64,000 nucleotides of DNA, taken from the NCBI GenBank assembly GCA_036872755.1, contig JAVHNS010000006.1, positions 682,001-746,000 on the forward strand, given 5' to 3'. Below are positions 12,105 to 22,236 of this stretch, one piece after another (the stretch's first letter is position 1; every line of letters starts with the position of its first letter). Both the position numbers and the translations under genes were made by a program. The notes below the pieces were generated by a model. That model searched no databases. It had not been told where the DNA came from and worked only from the letters and a program-made list of their open reading frames with translations. This DNA is from Orbilia blumenaviensis (Eukaryota; Ascomycota; Orbiliomycetes; Orbiliales; Orbiliaceae).

Positions 12105-13136
12105 TTAAAGAATACTCAAGCTCCCCTGCTCAAGCACAACCCTATCCAAGCTTGCCCTATAAAACGCTCTAAAATCTAACTTATCAAAGTCCGTCTCTTC
12201 CATAACTGGACCTTTCGGATGATCGTTATGAAAATACATCCGGTCATCATTCGGCAAGAATATCTTCCACCGCCTGGGATCAAGCGAAAATCCAATAGAC
12301 GCTTTAACCCTCATCTTAGCCGAGAACTTCAAGTTTCTCGGGTGGAAGACCATAAACGCTGTTGTGAACTGAGGCGGGATACCGTCATGTTTTCGCTCTT
12401 GAATGGACCATACTAGACGGGTGGAACCGCTGCCACGGGCCGAGCCTTCGATTATTAGTTTGTGGTCACGGCTGTATTTGGACTCTCTGTACACGGCGCT
12501 ATTTGCGATTTCGAGAGAAGCCGGGCCGGCGACCAGGTTTGCGCCCACACTATACATATTTTATATCATAGTTTCAGTTATAATCCGTCCTTCAAGCAGC
12601 TAGCTTAGAAGTATATTATAAATAAGGTGTATGTATAATATTTACCTCAAATCCAACCCCCAAGTTACATCCTCCGCTTTCTTCTCGCCATATATCAACT
12701 TCGGCGCAAACTGCGCAACACTAATAGGAATAACAGCAGTACTATTCGCATCCCCAGCTCTTCCAAACCCTCCTTCCTGGGTAAAATCAATCTCTATCTC
12801 CGCATCCTTAAACCTCTGCCGTCTATGGTCCGAAGAATGAAACACAAAATCGACGACGATTATTGCGGCTGATCTGGATTTGTAGGTTCCGTATGAAACC
12901 TGCGCGACCCGGGCTGAGAGGTAGGTTTTGGAGATTTCGACCTCGGTGATGGTGTCCCGCGTGACGGAACCTAGGTGGTTACGGGTTGCTGGGGGCCGGA
13001 ATGCTAGCTGGTCCTTTTCATCGATTATGAAGGGGAGGGTGGTGAATTCGTTCGTGAACTCGTCCTTGGCGGGGTTGGCTTCTGCGGATGGAGATGCAAT
13101 AGTATGCGGGGTTTCGGGACCCTGGTCGTCGGACAT
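12105..13136 (-). CDS. Uncharacterised 311-aa fungal protein, divergent from the CHAT gene
   Basis: Two exons: 13136-12646 and 12549-12105, joined by a 96-nt phase-2 intron (GTAAAT to GTATAG), giving 311 aa. There is no signal peptide, membrane segment or catalytic motif that I recognise. The sequence alternates short hydrophobic and charged stretches, as in a beta-rich fold, with segments such as RRQRFKDAEIEIDF and IPPQFTTAFMVFHP. These recall lineage-expanded fungal hypothetical proteins I have seen, but I cannot name a domain. It starts 1075 bp from the TPR-CHAT gene on the other strand, so the two may share a control region. The function is unknown; the gene itself looks real because the frames join cleanly and end normally. 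Confidence 0.85.
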
Positions 13137-14211
13137 TGTTATATTACGTGTATATATGATTACTGGTGAGTTGTCGTTGTCTAGAGCTAGAATGGTGCTG
13201 AAAAACGAAATTAAAAAAATTAAAAAAAAAAAAAATTAAAACAAGGCTGTGAAAAGGTACAATGTGGAGAATCTAGATACTTGAATGTAGTCGGTTTAAA
13301 TCTGTCAACGTCGCGCGATCCCGATAACTAAAACTAACGTATGCAGCTGTCAAAGTAAAATTAAGTTATCATGCAGCACAGCACGCATCTGACCAGTCTG
13401 GAAACAAATTAGCGGAATTAGCAAAAAAACCACAACCGCACGCACGCGCATGCACAAAATGCCGTCTGTCAGTTATCATACCCCTGCATACTACCCTAAA
13501 AGCATGGCCCGTCGATCACAAACGATGTGAGAGTCAACTCTTGTGTATGTATGTACATATACATGTACTAATCCCGATTAAATTAGATTTGGATCCACTT
13601 TTTTTTTCAGCTCAGCTCAGGGGATTCGAGGCTACAGCTCAGGTGCATGATTCGTAATGACCTTTCGATCGAACCTAGTTACCTGGAAGCTTTGTGCAAC
13701 AGGCTAAGCTACCCCCCCTGGGCGCCATGGCGGGATTAACAGGAAACAACTGGATCGCAAAGCAAAGCAAAGCACTTACATATGTACTTCCTTAAGTAGA
13801 TTTGTGGGGAAAAACTTGGATAGATTTCAGCCGTTCGCCTCGTCGCCGTCTAAGTTTCTAATTCTAGTTCAAGTTCTAGTTCCCTTCCTTCCGGAAGGCT
13901 TCCGGGCTGCCTGGCCAGCTGCCTGCCTGGCCAGATCCGACTCCCTCTTCTTCTTCTTCTTCTCCTTCTTCTCTTTTTCCTTTTAGCTAGCTTCTTCTTC
14001 TTTTAATATTCGGCGCTACTATAGAAAATAGTAAAGTTCCAACTAAGTAATAAGCATACGCACGCCTCCAAGATCGAACTTCCCCTAGCTTGATCTGAAT
14101 CAGATCTAATCGCATCGACCATCCCCTTCTGTACCTTCCCGACTACAGTTTTGCGCTCCAATCAAAAAGAAAAACAAAATATTGAACCCCCCCAAAACAG
14201 AAATCCAACAA
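13137..14211. promoter_or_regulatory. Divergent intergenic region between the 311-aa gene and the CHAT gene
   Basis: No gene seen in these 1075 bp. It lies between two start codons pointing away from each other, so it must hold both promoters. Visible features are an A/T run near 13210-13235, a short CAGCTCAGCTCAGG repeat near 13609-13622, a CTGCCTGGCCAG repeat near 13903-13932, and a CTT-rich pyrimidine tract at 13941-13984. The tract lies about 230 bp before the CHAT start codon, a usual distance for a fungal transcription start. No TATA box or named binding site was identified. Confidence 0.5.
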
Positions 14212-17200
14212 ATGTCAACACAACAACCCACGATCCCCAATATCAATAACATCCACCCGCTAATAACCCACGAATCCCTGACGTCCAGTGCCCTCCAAAA
14301 CCCTCTTCAAATTCAAGAAATAACAACTCTCTTCACCAAAACCGAAGAATGCGAGTATCTCGGAAAATTCGCCGAGGCATATAAATTCCTCCAAAACACA
14401 TCTTACAGGTCCCTATTATCAGGCCGAACACCCTCCTACTGGTATTTGTTTGGAACTGTAAAGCTCAGTCAGGGGTATTATCGTGAAGGACTGGAGCATT
14501 ATCGAAAAGCCCAGAAACTTTTACAAGATGAGAAGGAGAAGAACGGGGAGGAAAGGGAGTTATCGGAGGGGAGTGAGAAGTTGTTGGCTTTTATAAAGAC
14601 TAGGGTGTTGGCTTTGGATCCGGCGTCTTCGGCTGAGGAACGGCAGTTGGGGATTGAAACTGGATTGGCGGCGTACGCGAGATGGGTTAAAGATAAGGCG
14701 CCAGAGGGGCTGGATTACTTTGACGTAAGCTTCTCTTTTTTAATATACTTATATATTATATATATAGCACTCATACTAATTTATTCTTGTCGGAAATATA
14801 AAAAACAGCTAATACTAGAAAGATCCTACTACGAAATAGTAAAAGACATCCCCACTCTCGCCTCAGAGTCTCTCCCAACCCTGTATCCAAGGCACATCGA
14901 AATCTTCAAATCCCAAATCCCAACCGGAAACGCCGTAGTCAGCTTTCCAATCTTCCTAGCAATAATAAACAACACCAGCTCCCTCAGCTCCCTAAGCCCC
15001 CTCTCTCAAACAATAGAAACCCTTTTACAAAACTACAAAGTAGCGCCATCACTATTAAACACCGTAAAGGGCTATTTCCAAATCAGGATCGGACAGTTAT
15101 CGGAATCTCCGTCCGAGCAAGGAAAACACTTTAAGGAAGCACGACGTCTTTACAAGTTAGCCGGTAACATCGAAGCCCCCTGTGAAGTGGATATACTGGA
15201 CTGTCTCCGTGATGCCCAAAAACATATATTAGCAGGCATAGACGATCCCGCAGACATGCGCCGCAGAATAACCCAAATGGTAGAAAAACTTGGAAAACTA
15301 TACGGGAAGTTCACAGACTTGGATTTTCCGAACAGGATGCACACAACGTTAAAACAAATCACAAACATAAACGACAAAATGCTGGGTTCTCCTGAAATAT
15401 CACTGATCTCCTGCCGTCTATGGCGACAATTTGGAAAGGCTACCGGTATAAAAGTAAACGCCACAACAGAATTTATAGCCGTAATAGCAGATATCATGAA
15501 AACCGACGATCTGGAAGAAGCAATAGCGGTGTTTCAAAGATTCAAAGACGAAGAAGAGGATAACTGGGATTTTGACACCGGAATAAACTGGCTCAGGGGG
15601 ATGGCAGTAGCCCACACAAGACTAAGTCTATTCGACGAAGCAATTGCAAAAATGGAAATGGCCGAAACGCTCCTCCAATCAGAATGGAAACACTCTACAG
15701 CGATGGAAGTCCGCGAACAGATCCTCGCCGTGAAAGAACGAAGACTACACACATTATCCGGAATGGAAAAGGGCTATGCCTTCGACGACCTACTGGAAGA
15801 GGTCGGCGAAGCCATACTCGAAGATTCAAGATACTGGCAACAACGAAAACCCATGCTAAGAAAAATGCTCTGGAAAGCCGGCCTCCTCCTCGGCGACAAA
15901 GAACTAACACCAACAGACCAGGCCGCAGAAGAAGCATCATCACTCATCAACCAAGTTCAACAGCTAGCATCAGAATACATCACCGAAGACAAGTCCTACC
16001 AATCCTTCCTCAACGACTGTCAGCTTCTGAAAGCAATCCTCCTCCGTGAACAAGGAAACCCCGACGAAGCGGTCCTCATCATCGAAAAACTCCTCCCTTC
16101 AAGATGGAAGCTAAAATCGCGAACTGCGGAGGAAGAAATCCGCGCAGCAGAGCTCCACATCCAGGCCGTGGTAATGTACATGAAAGATCTCCTCGACGAC
16201 CCCCTATCGTCTACCTCAACGTCCACCAATATAAAAATCTCCCCAAAAACCCTCGAAAAACGCCTAAAATCCTGTCAAACCCACCTAAAAGAAGCCCTCA
16301 AACTCTCCCAAAAACACAACCTCCCAACCTTCTACTCCGACGCCCTCTTCTACGAAGCCCACCACCACATCCTCCAAAACGACCCAAAACGCGCCCTCCA
16401 AAATCTTTTCCACGTCTCCCGAATTCAAGACGAACTCCGCCGCCTCTCCTCCCCCCAAAAGTACAACGACACCAGCAACAACAAATTCGACAGCTTCATA
16501 ACCAACGCTCTAGCAGCCCAAACCTCCTCCGCGAACTTCGTAGACCTGGCTTTAAAAGCCTGTCTAAAACTCCCCGACCCGGTAGCAGCATGGTCATGGA
16601 TTCAACGAGCAAAGGCCCGCGCATTCTCAGACCTACTCCAGCACGGTCACATCTGGGAGAACTCCTTCACCCGAATAACCGACGATATCGAAAACTTCCA
16701 AATGCCATGGGACACAATCACAATCCAAGCACAAGACCTAGCCCTGCTCTACCGTCTCGAAAACCTGCTCAAGAACCCAGTAGGCTACACACTGGACAAT
16801 TGGGACATAGAAACAATGGACGCGGCGCTAGGCCACCGCCGTCGCACAATAGCCTCCCTAGTCGACGAAATCTCCCAAAGACCTGCCCTCCGCGGGGCAT
16901 TAACAATCTCGATGGGCCTCCCGGCAACCCACGAAGATCTGACCTGGCTCGCCAACTATCGCCAGGGGAACAACCAAGAAATAATATTCATAGACTGGGC
17001 GCAGTCCTTCAACGACCTAATAATCTCGATCTACCGTCCAGGAGGGATCCGCATGCTTCCGTCACCATCAATCCTAGGAACAACAAGGGACGCCAAAATC
17101 GACCTATTCAAATGCAAAATCTCGCTGAAAGAGGTAAAGGGATGGGTAGAAACCTACCTCCAAAATCAAGACAGCCCGTTAGACTCGCCAAACAGCATGG

Positions 17201-18273
17201 ACGACTTGTCAATATTAACGCCGTTGATCGAACCGATCCTATCCCTCACAAGTCCAGAAGACCTGCTCGTTCTGTCACCAACAAGTATTCTACATTCAAT
17301 CCCGCTACACGCAATCCCCCTCCCAATGTCAACTTCAACTTCACCCTCGACCACCTCCGCAACTACCGCAACGTTCACCCCACTAATCTCCAGGAACCCC
17401 ATAATCTACACCCCTTCCCCCTCCATCCTCCGCCAATGCATCGCAAAACTCCGCACCGCCTCAATCCCCCAAACCCAGTCCGAATTCCAAACCACGATAC
17501 CAACAACCTTAATCGGCGTCAAACTCGACCCCAATCCCTCCTCCAATCTCGAAACCTCATCATTAATTGAAATAGATGACCCAACAATCCAACCTTCCCT
17601 CTACAAAACCTCCCTCACCTTTCCCCCACAAAAAACAGAAATCCTCCTCCACAACTCCGCAACTTTCGAAAGCTTTACCACCCTCTCCTCCAAAACAACT
17701 TCAATCCTCCATTTCCACGGACATATGGACTACCAATCCCCCCAACCCCTACATCGCTATTTATTATTAGGGCAAGGGGAAACCATCTCCTGCCGTCAAC
17801 TCGCCGAGCTCAAATTCCCCAAGGGTACGGCCCCTCTGGTTACAATAATTGCTTGCCTGAGTGGTGGGCAGCAAATAATCCCTGGTGATGAGCCTGTAGG
17901 GGTTATTCCCGCGTTATTGGCCGCAGGCGCAGCAAGTGTGATTGCTACGATGTGGCCGACAGATAACTCCACGGGTCTCAAATTCGGTGAACTGCTTTAC
18001 GAAGACCGAAGAATCAGTACAACCTCAGCAGAGCAACGACAACAAGAAGAAGAGATGGAAACTGGCAAAATATGGGACATCTCCCGTAGCCTTCGAAAAG
18101 CCATGCTCGAAATACGAAACAGCCCAGAAACAAGCGCACCTTACTATTGGGCTCCATTTGCTTTACATGGTGCCTGGTTACGAGGTATAAATGACGCCGG
18201 GAGCTTAGAAAGAGGAGATGGGATGAATGGGCTATCTGCCCAATTCGCCAAAGGGATGGAGATTCGCTTTTAA
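14212..18273 (+). CDS. TPR-CHAT domain protein (putative caspase-like protease)
   Basis: Two exons, 14212-14724 and 14809-18273, giving 1325 aa. The intron (84 nt) has donor GTAAGC, branch TACTAAT and acceptor ACAG. The first 750 or so residues are helical and TPR-like (for example CEYLGKFAEAYKFLQ, LFDEAIAKMEMAETLL). A linker near residues 763-780 (WSWIQRAKARAFSDLL) is typical of proteins with a C-terminal CHAT domain. The CHAT domain fills about the last 350 residues. The expected dyad is present: His1143 in ILHFHGHMD and Cys1187 in TIIACLSGG, followed by the usual glycine-rich strand (PALLAAGAASVIATMW) and the end motif YYWAPFALHGAW. CHAT is a clan CD peptidase family related to caspases and separase; bacterial TPR-CHAT proteins are activated proteases. 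The substrate here is unknown. Start: the first ATG in frame. The intron is a multiple of three without a stop, so an unspliced form would still be translated. Confidence 0.92.
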   Translation: MSTQQPTIPNINNIHPLITHESLTSSALQNPLQIQEITTLFTKTEECEYLGKFAEAYKFLQNTSYRSLLSGRTPSYWYLFGTVKLSQGYYREGLEHYRKAQKLLQDEKEKNGEERELSEGSEKLLAFIKTRVLALDPASSAEERQLGIETGLAAYARWVKDKAPEGLDYFDVSFSFLIYLYIIYIALILIYSCRKYKKQLILERSYYEIVKDIPTLASESLPTLYPRHIEIFKSQIPTGNAVVSFPIFLAIINNTSSLSSLSPLSQTIETLLQNYKVAPSLLNTVKGYFQIRIGQLSESPSEQGKHFKEARRLYKLAGNIEAPCEVDILDCLRDAQKHILAGIDDPADMRRRITQMVEKLGKLYGKFTDLDFPNRMHTTLKQITNINDKMLGSPEISLISCRLWRQFGKATGIKVNATTEFIAVIADIMKTDDLEEAIAVFQRFKDEEEDNWDFDTGINWLRGMAVAHTRLSLFDEAIAKMEMAETLLQSEWKHSTAMEVREQILAVKERRLHTLSGMEKGYAFDDLLEEVGEAILEDSRYWQQRKPMLRKMLWKAGLLLGDKELTPTDQAAEEASSLINQVQQLASEYITEDKSYQSFLNDCQLLKAILLREQGNPDEAVLIIEKLLPSRWKLKSRTAEEEIRAAELHIQAVVMYMKDLLDDPLSSTSTSTNIKISPKTLEKRLKSCQTHLKEALKLSQKHNLPTFYSDALFYEAHHHILQNDPKRALQNLFHVSRIQDELRRLSSPQKYNDTSNNKFDSFITNALAAQTSSANFVDLALKACLKLPDPVAAWSWIQRAKARAFSDLLQHGHIWENSFTRITDDIENFQMPWDTITIQAQDLALLYRLENLLKNPVGYTLDNWDIETMDAALGHRRRTIASLVDEISQRPALRGALTISMGLPATHEDLTWLANYRQGNNQEIIFIDWAQSFNDLIISIYRPGGIRMLPSPSILGTTRDAKIDLFKCKISLKEVKGWVETYLQNQDSPLDSPNSMDDLSILTPLIEPILSLTSPEDLLVLSPTSILHSIPLHAIPLPMSTSTSPSTTSATTATFTPLISRNPIIYTPSPSILRQCIAKLRTASIPQTQSEFQTTIPTTLIGVKLDPNPSSNLETSSLIEIDDPTIQPSLYKTSLTFPPQKTEILLHNSATFESFTTLSSKTTSILHFHGHMDYQSPQPLHRYLLLGQGETISCRQLAELKFPKGTAPLVTIIACLSGGQQIIPGDEPVGVIPALLAAGAASVIATMWPTDNSTGLKFGELLYEDRRISTTSAEQRQQEEEMETGKIWDISRSLRKAMLEIRNSPETSAPYYWAPFALHGAWLRGINDAGSLERGDGMNGLSAQFAKGMEIRF

Positions 18274-19168
18274 TATTAATTAGTATGATTCTTATGCGGT
18301 TTTTCTTTATTATGACGGTTGTGTCAATTAACTATGTTACAAATAATGCAATAATGTTAATCAATTCAAGTTATACTCTCATCTATTGAGTTAAGTTGGT
18401 GCAGAATGCACCTGTCTAATATCTAAAGCCATCTAATATAAAACGACCGGATCTTAGTCTATATATACGTAGTTAGTCTTAGTAAATCTCGAACAATTAC
18501 TCTCTGCGTTAGGTTGTTTGAAAAGGGTTAAAATTTGAATATTACAGTGCTCTGATATATTTTCATTTTTGGTTACAACCGTCTGGCCGACACATACAAA
18601 AGTATTCAAGTTGGATTCCTAGAACCACATGAAACCCGTCATAGATTTAGAATGGCTAAAATGCCCCAAGAAATTGACACTGAGGCCACTACGGAATATT
18701 ATTATGTATGCATGTTTAGAGACAACTCCGAGTATCCACTTGAATCGACATCTAGGCCTATGAGTTTTATATGTTTTACTTAGATAATTGGGAGTAATGA
18801 TAAAGTGGAAGAAGCCTATGTGTAGACATAATTGAATGCTTAGTTTTGAGTTGATGATTGGAATAGGGATAGGTAGTGCCGGCCTAGGGTATGCGCTAGT
18901 GTACAAAAATACTGCTCCGCAGGTATAAATGTCTTGGTATAGGGTGTATGCCTAGGTTAACATTGGTCTGGCAAACCTAGCTATTGACTATTAACGGTAA
19001 TTAGCTGGGACTCCAAAAACTGAGTAGCGCGAGGCGAGGTCGCACAAGGTTGGGTAGCACAAGACTAACCTGGTAGAGCTTCCAGCGTTGGCCAGAGTTC
19101 ATGGACCAATAGAGCCTAAGCTAAAACCAGTTTCCAAGCCAACTAAGCTCGTGATACGAACGCTTAAC
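18274..19168. other. Intergenic region between convergent genes
   Basis: About 0.9 kb, AT-rich, between the 3' ends of the CHAT gene and the next F-box gene. No gene or RNA seen; a 95-codon minus-strand frame at 18619-18906 has no recognisable features. Confidence 0.6.
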
Positions 19169-21140
19169 TCAACTGAAAATTGGTGTGGTTTCAACAGCAA
19201 AGTCTGTGATGAACGAAGCCCAGTAAAGCTTAAATGGTAAGTCTGTCTTTGCCATCATAGCTACCATCGTACTTTCGTAGATAGTAGCTAGGTATTTTTG
19301 CTTGGCACCACACAGGTCATTCTCAATCCAATTTATCTTAAATACTCTTAAGGCCTCCGGATAACCTCTTTGTCCAACGATAATGCACTTGAGGTTTGGT
19401 AAAGTTTTGCGGCATCCTTTCCCCATATCCATCAGAAGCTCACCAAGGACGCCCAGCAAACTTCCTTCTGCAAGCTTCTTTCTTCCCTCTTCCTTGATGG
19501 GCAAAAGGTAGAGGGTCTCGAGATCTGCATACTGCGCGAAGTTTGCGGGTTCCGTACAGGTCCACTGGTTCGATTCCTATCACATAGCTGGAGAGTTAGA
19601 AACACCTGTTGATAGAGGGTAGTTTGGTGAAGCGACCAAGATTGGCTTACGTCGAGTTTTAGCTTCAATGGCAGAAGAAACTCATTAAGGCGAAAGACTT
19701 CCATCAATTCATGCTCCCTGGTAAGCTTAACAAGGGAACAAATCCTGCTGCTGTGAATATCCATTCTTGCAAGAGCAAGGTTCCGCAATGTGTCTCGATG
19801 CTTCTCCGCCCATTCGAGCTTTAAAGGAAATTCGAACTCATCACTAGGAAGAATGATAAATTGATCCATGACTATCAGAGTCGTGAGCCCGGGCTCCAGA
19901 CACATGATCATAGATTCAGTTCTTGGCAGAGTCCACAATTCCTCTTTCAAGAGCAAGTTCAGCTCTTTAAGTTTCAGGGGTTGCTCCTCTATCGGCATCA
20001 CTGATTCTAGTTTTGTGCAATTACGTAAACTCAGGCTACGCAAAGTATTTGAGGTAATAAGTGGTAGAAGAGACTTATCAAGGGTAGCGTTTTGGAGGTA
20101 GAGTACTGTCAATTGGTGCCGGATGGCTAGCTCCTGGTGGATGCCTTTACGGAAGGCATCCTCCATGCTCTCAACGCGCCCCACGATCGTCTCAAAGTAC
20201 CCATCCCAAGTTTTTGGTAAAGTAACTTTATTGAGATAACGTGACCAAAAGTCTATATGGAGAAAGGACAATGACTTGGCAGTGCGAATCATTGCTCTCG
20301 CAACGAGGACATCTTGTGGGCTATAAACGGCTTCCAAACAGAGCCGCTCGAGGCTTTTGAAGTCCAGCGCTTGGATTTCAGCCACAGAGAAGCTTCCGCA
20401 TTGGCTCGCTAGTGTAATTCGCAACGTTGAGAGATTATCTAAATTCGACAGACTTTTCAAAACAGATAGTGGTGAGAATGTGTATCCGATATTCCATCTA
20501 GTCGAATTATTAGCTAGTTCGGAATTTTCGGAGAAAAAGGAAGAAAGAAGAAAAAAAGTTTCAATAAGTTGTAAAGGGGTTGAGCATACTCTAGAGTGGA
20601 AAGTCGATCTTTTGGCATCCTGCAAAGCAATATGGCATTGGCTTGGTGGTCAATGATCGTGTGAACGAGCCTATCCGCTTCGACATTTTTGTATTTGTGG
20701 CCAACACAGCTAAGGTTATCGAATATCCTTATACAGCGAACATGGCTAAGATTAAATTCCGTATTTGGAATGAGGGAAGATGGGCCGATCACAGGAAACC
20801 CCCCTCCTAAGGTCAGATCGTGCTCCTGAAGTTCCACAATCACATCTAAAGTATGATATAAGTGAGGTGTGTACCTCACATTCAATATGCGACATGTCCT
20901 AGCTAAAGCAGCAAGGGAAGAAGGGTTGAGCTAGATAGATTTGGAGTAGCCATTGTCAGATACAGAAACATTACTTAGGTCGCGTCAGAGAAAACGAGAC
21001 CTTGTAGAGATGATTGATTAGATACTAACATATTTAGCTATAAGCCCATGTACTTCAGGGATCAAGTTGACAAAGGCACCCGCCGGCTGGTCAACTTTTG
21101 ATCTATATCCTATAATATTGGATGCAAGTACGAGCGACAT
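19169..21140 (-). CDS. F-box / leucine-rich protein, four exons
   Basis: Exons 21140-21030, 20930-20590, 20497-19651 and 19576-19169; 568 aa. Introns of 99, 92 and 74 nt (donors GTTAGT, GTATGC, GTAAGC; acceptors CTAG, CTAG, ATAG) join in phases 0, 2 and 0. The F-box is residues 26-70: NLIPEVHGLIAKY, then intron 1, then LNPSSLAALARTCRILN and YTPHLYHTLDV, a textbook F-box ending for filamentous ascomycetes. The rest is leucine-rich (LERLCLEAVY, LRSLSLRNC, LKELNLLL). The likely role is a Skp1-binding substrate receptor of an SCF ubiquitin ligase; the target is unknown. It shares exon number and first intron position with the next gene downstream on the map (22237-24186), suggesting tandem origin with strong divergence. 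Confidence 0.9.
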
Positions 21141-22236
21141 TGCCGCTTAGTCGATGGTGAAGTATTGGTGATGAAGTTTTGCCTGAAGAGTGTTTTGTGG
21201 AGATAAAGGAAATAAATTTTGCCTAGATGTCGAGACATGGATTGCTTATATAGAAACTATGGAGGTCAAAATGGCTAAACAAAGAGTGACAAACGACCTA
21301 AAAAAAGGTAGCCTACATATAAATTTAAAATTCCAACCTGGGACCTCTGGGCGTATCTAAAAACCTTCCGAATCCAGCCCTTTAGTATAACTACAATCAG
21401 TCCCACTACTCCCTGCTGTCGACGATGCGGGCGAACTATTCGTTGTGTACTCAACGTCAAACCTTTGGTCTAACTGGCTCAACCATGTAGAAAATTATTG
21501 CACCCTGCTACCTAAGTTCTATGCAAGAAGTCGACTAGTTTAGCGGTTACGACTATTCTAGGCTTCGCAGCGTGATATATGTCAGTCATTCTAGGTGCCC
21601 TATGGTACCAAAAAACTTCACTTGATAACTTTACTAATTGGTTTGAGGAATAGGATTGTAGGCTATAGTAGTAACCAAGAGGTTTCCAGCAATGCATCAG
21701 CAATCCTAACTATCCCGTCACATAGGTCTCTTTTTGGTTCTCCATATTATGGTTAACTCTCAGGATAATACCAAATCTCTACACTTAGGACGCGAAAAGC
21801 TTTAAAGTATGACTGAAACCCACAGCTCCAAATTCATCTTCGTGGCTTACATATGACTACCAGCCCGGAGACATCAACAACAGCGGTCTGCTCATATCTA
21901 TGACCAAGGTACCTCAATCCCAAGCTTAAGAAATTTTATAGCACCAGAGTTGCCTGTGAGCATGACTCGTCATGATAGGATTTTATTACACTCGGTATTT
22001 CCCCAAACTTACGAGACTGCGCCAAGCTATTAATATTATAACCAGCACATTTGCTAACAAAGTGTTGTGCATGTCTGGATTAGAGACCTATATGTGTTAA
22101 TATAGCCCATTGCCCCGTGACAAGGCACATATATTTTGCTCCCGAGAGCACGAATGCTTCGCATGCAATTCAATTGATACCTGGATGCATTCAGTGCGCA
22201 GTCTGGTAATTTGCGATTAGTTGGAATTCCGTTAAA
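21141..22236. other. Intergenic region between two F-box genes
   Basis: About 1.1 kb holding the promoter of the 568-aa F-box gene and the 3' flank of the 554-aa one. No gene, RNA or clear repeat seen; all frames are broken every few dozen codons. Confidence 0.6.

Noticed and set aside
16104..17570. 488-codon plus-strand open frame inside the CHAT gene
   Set aside because: It lies in another frame of a well-supported coding region with the catalytic motifs, has Pro/Arg/Asn-biased composition from the codon usage of the real gene, and shows no domain.
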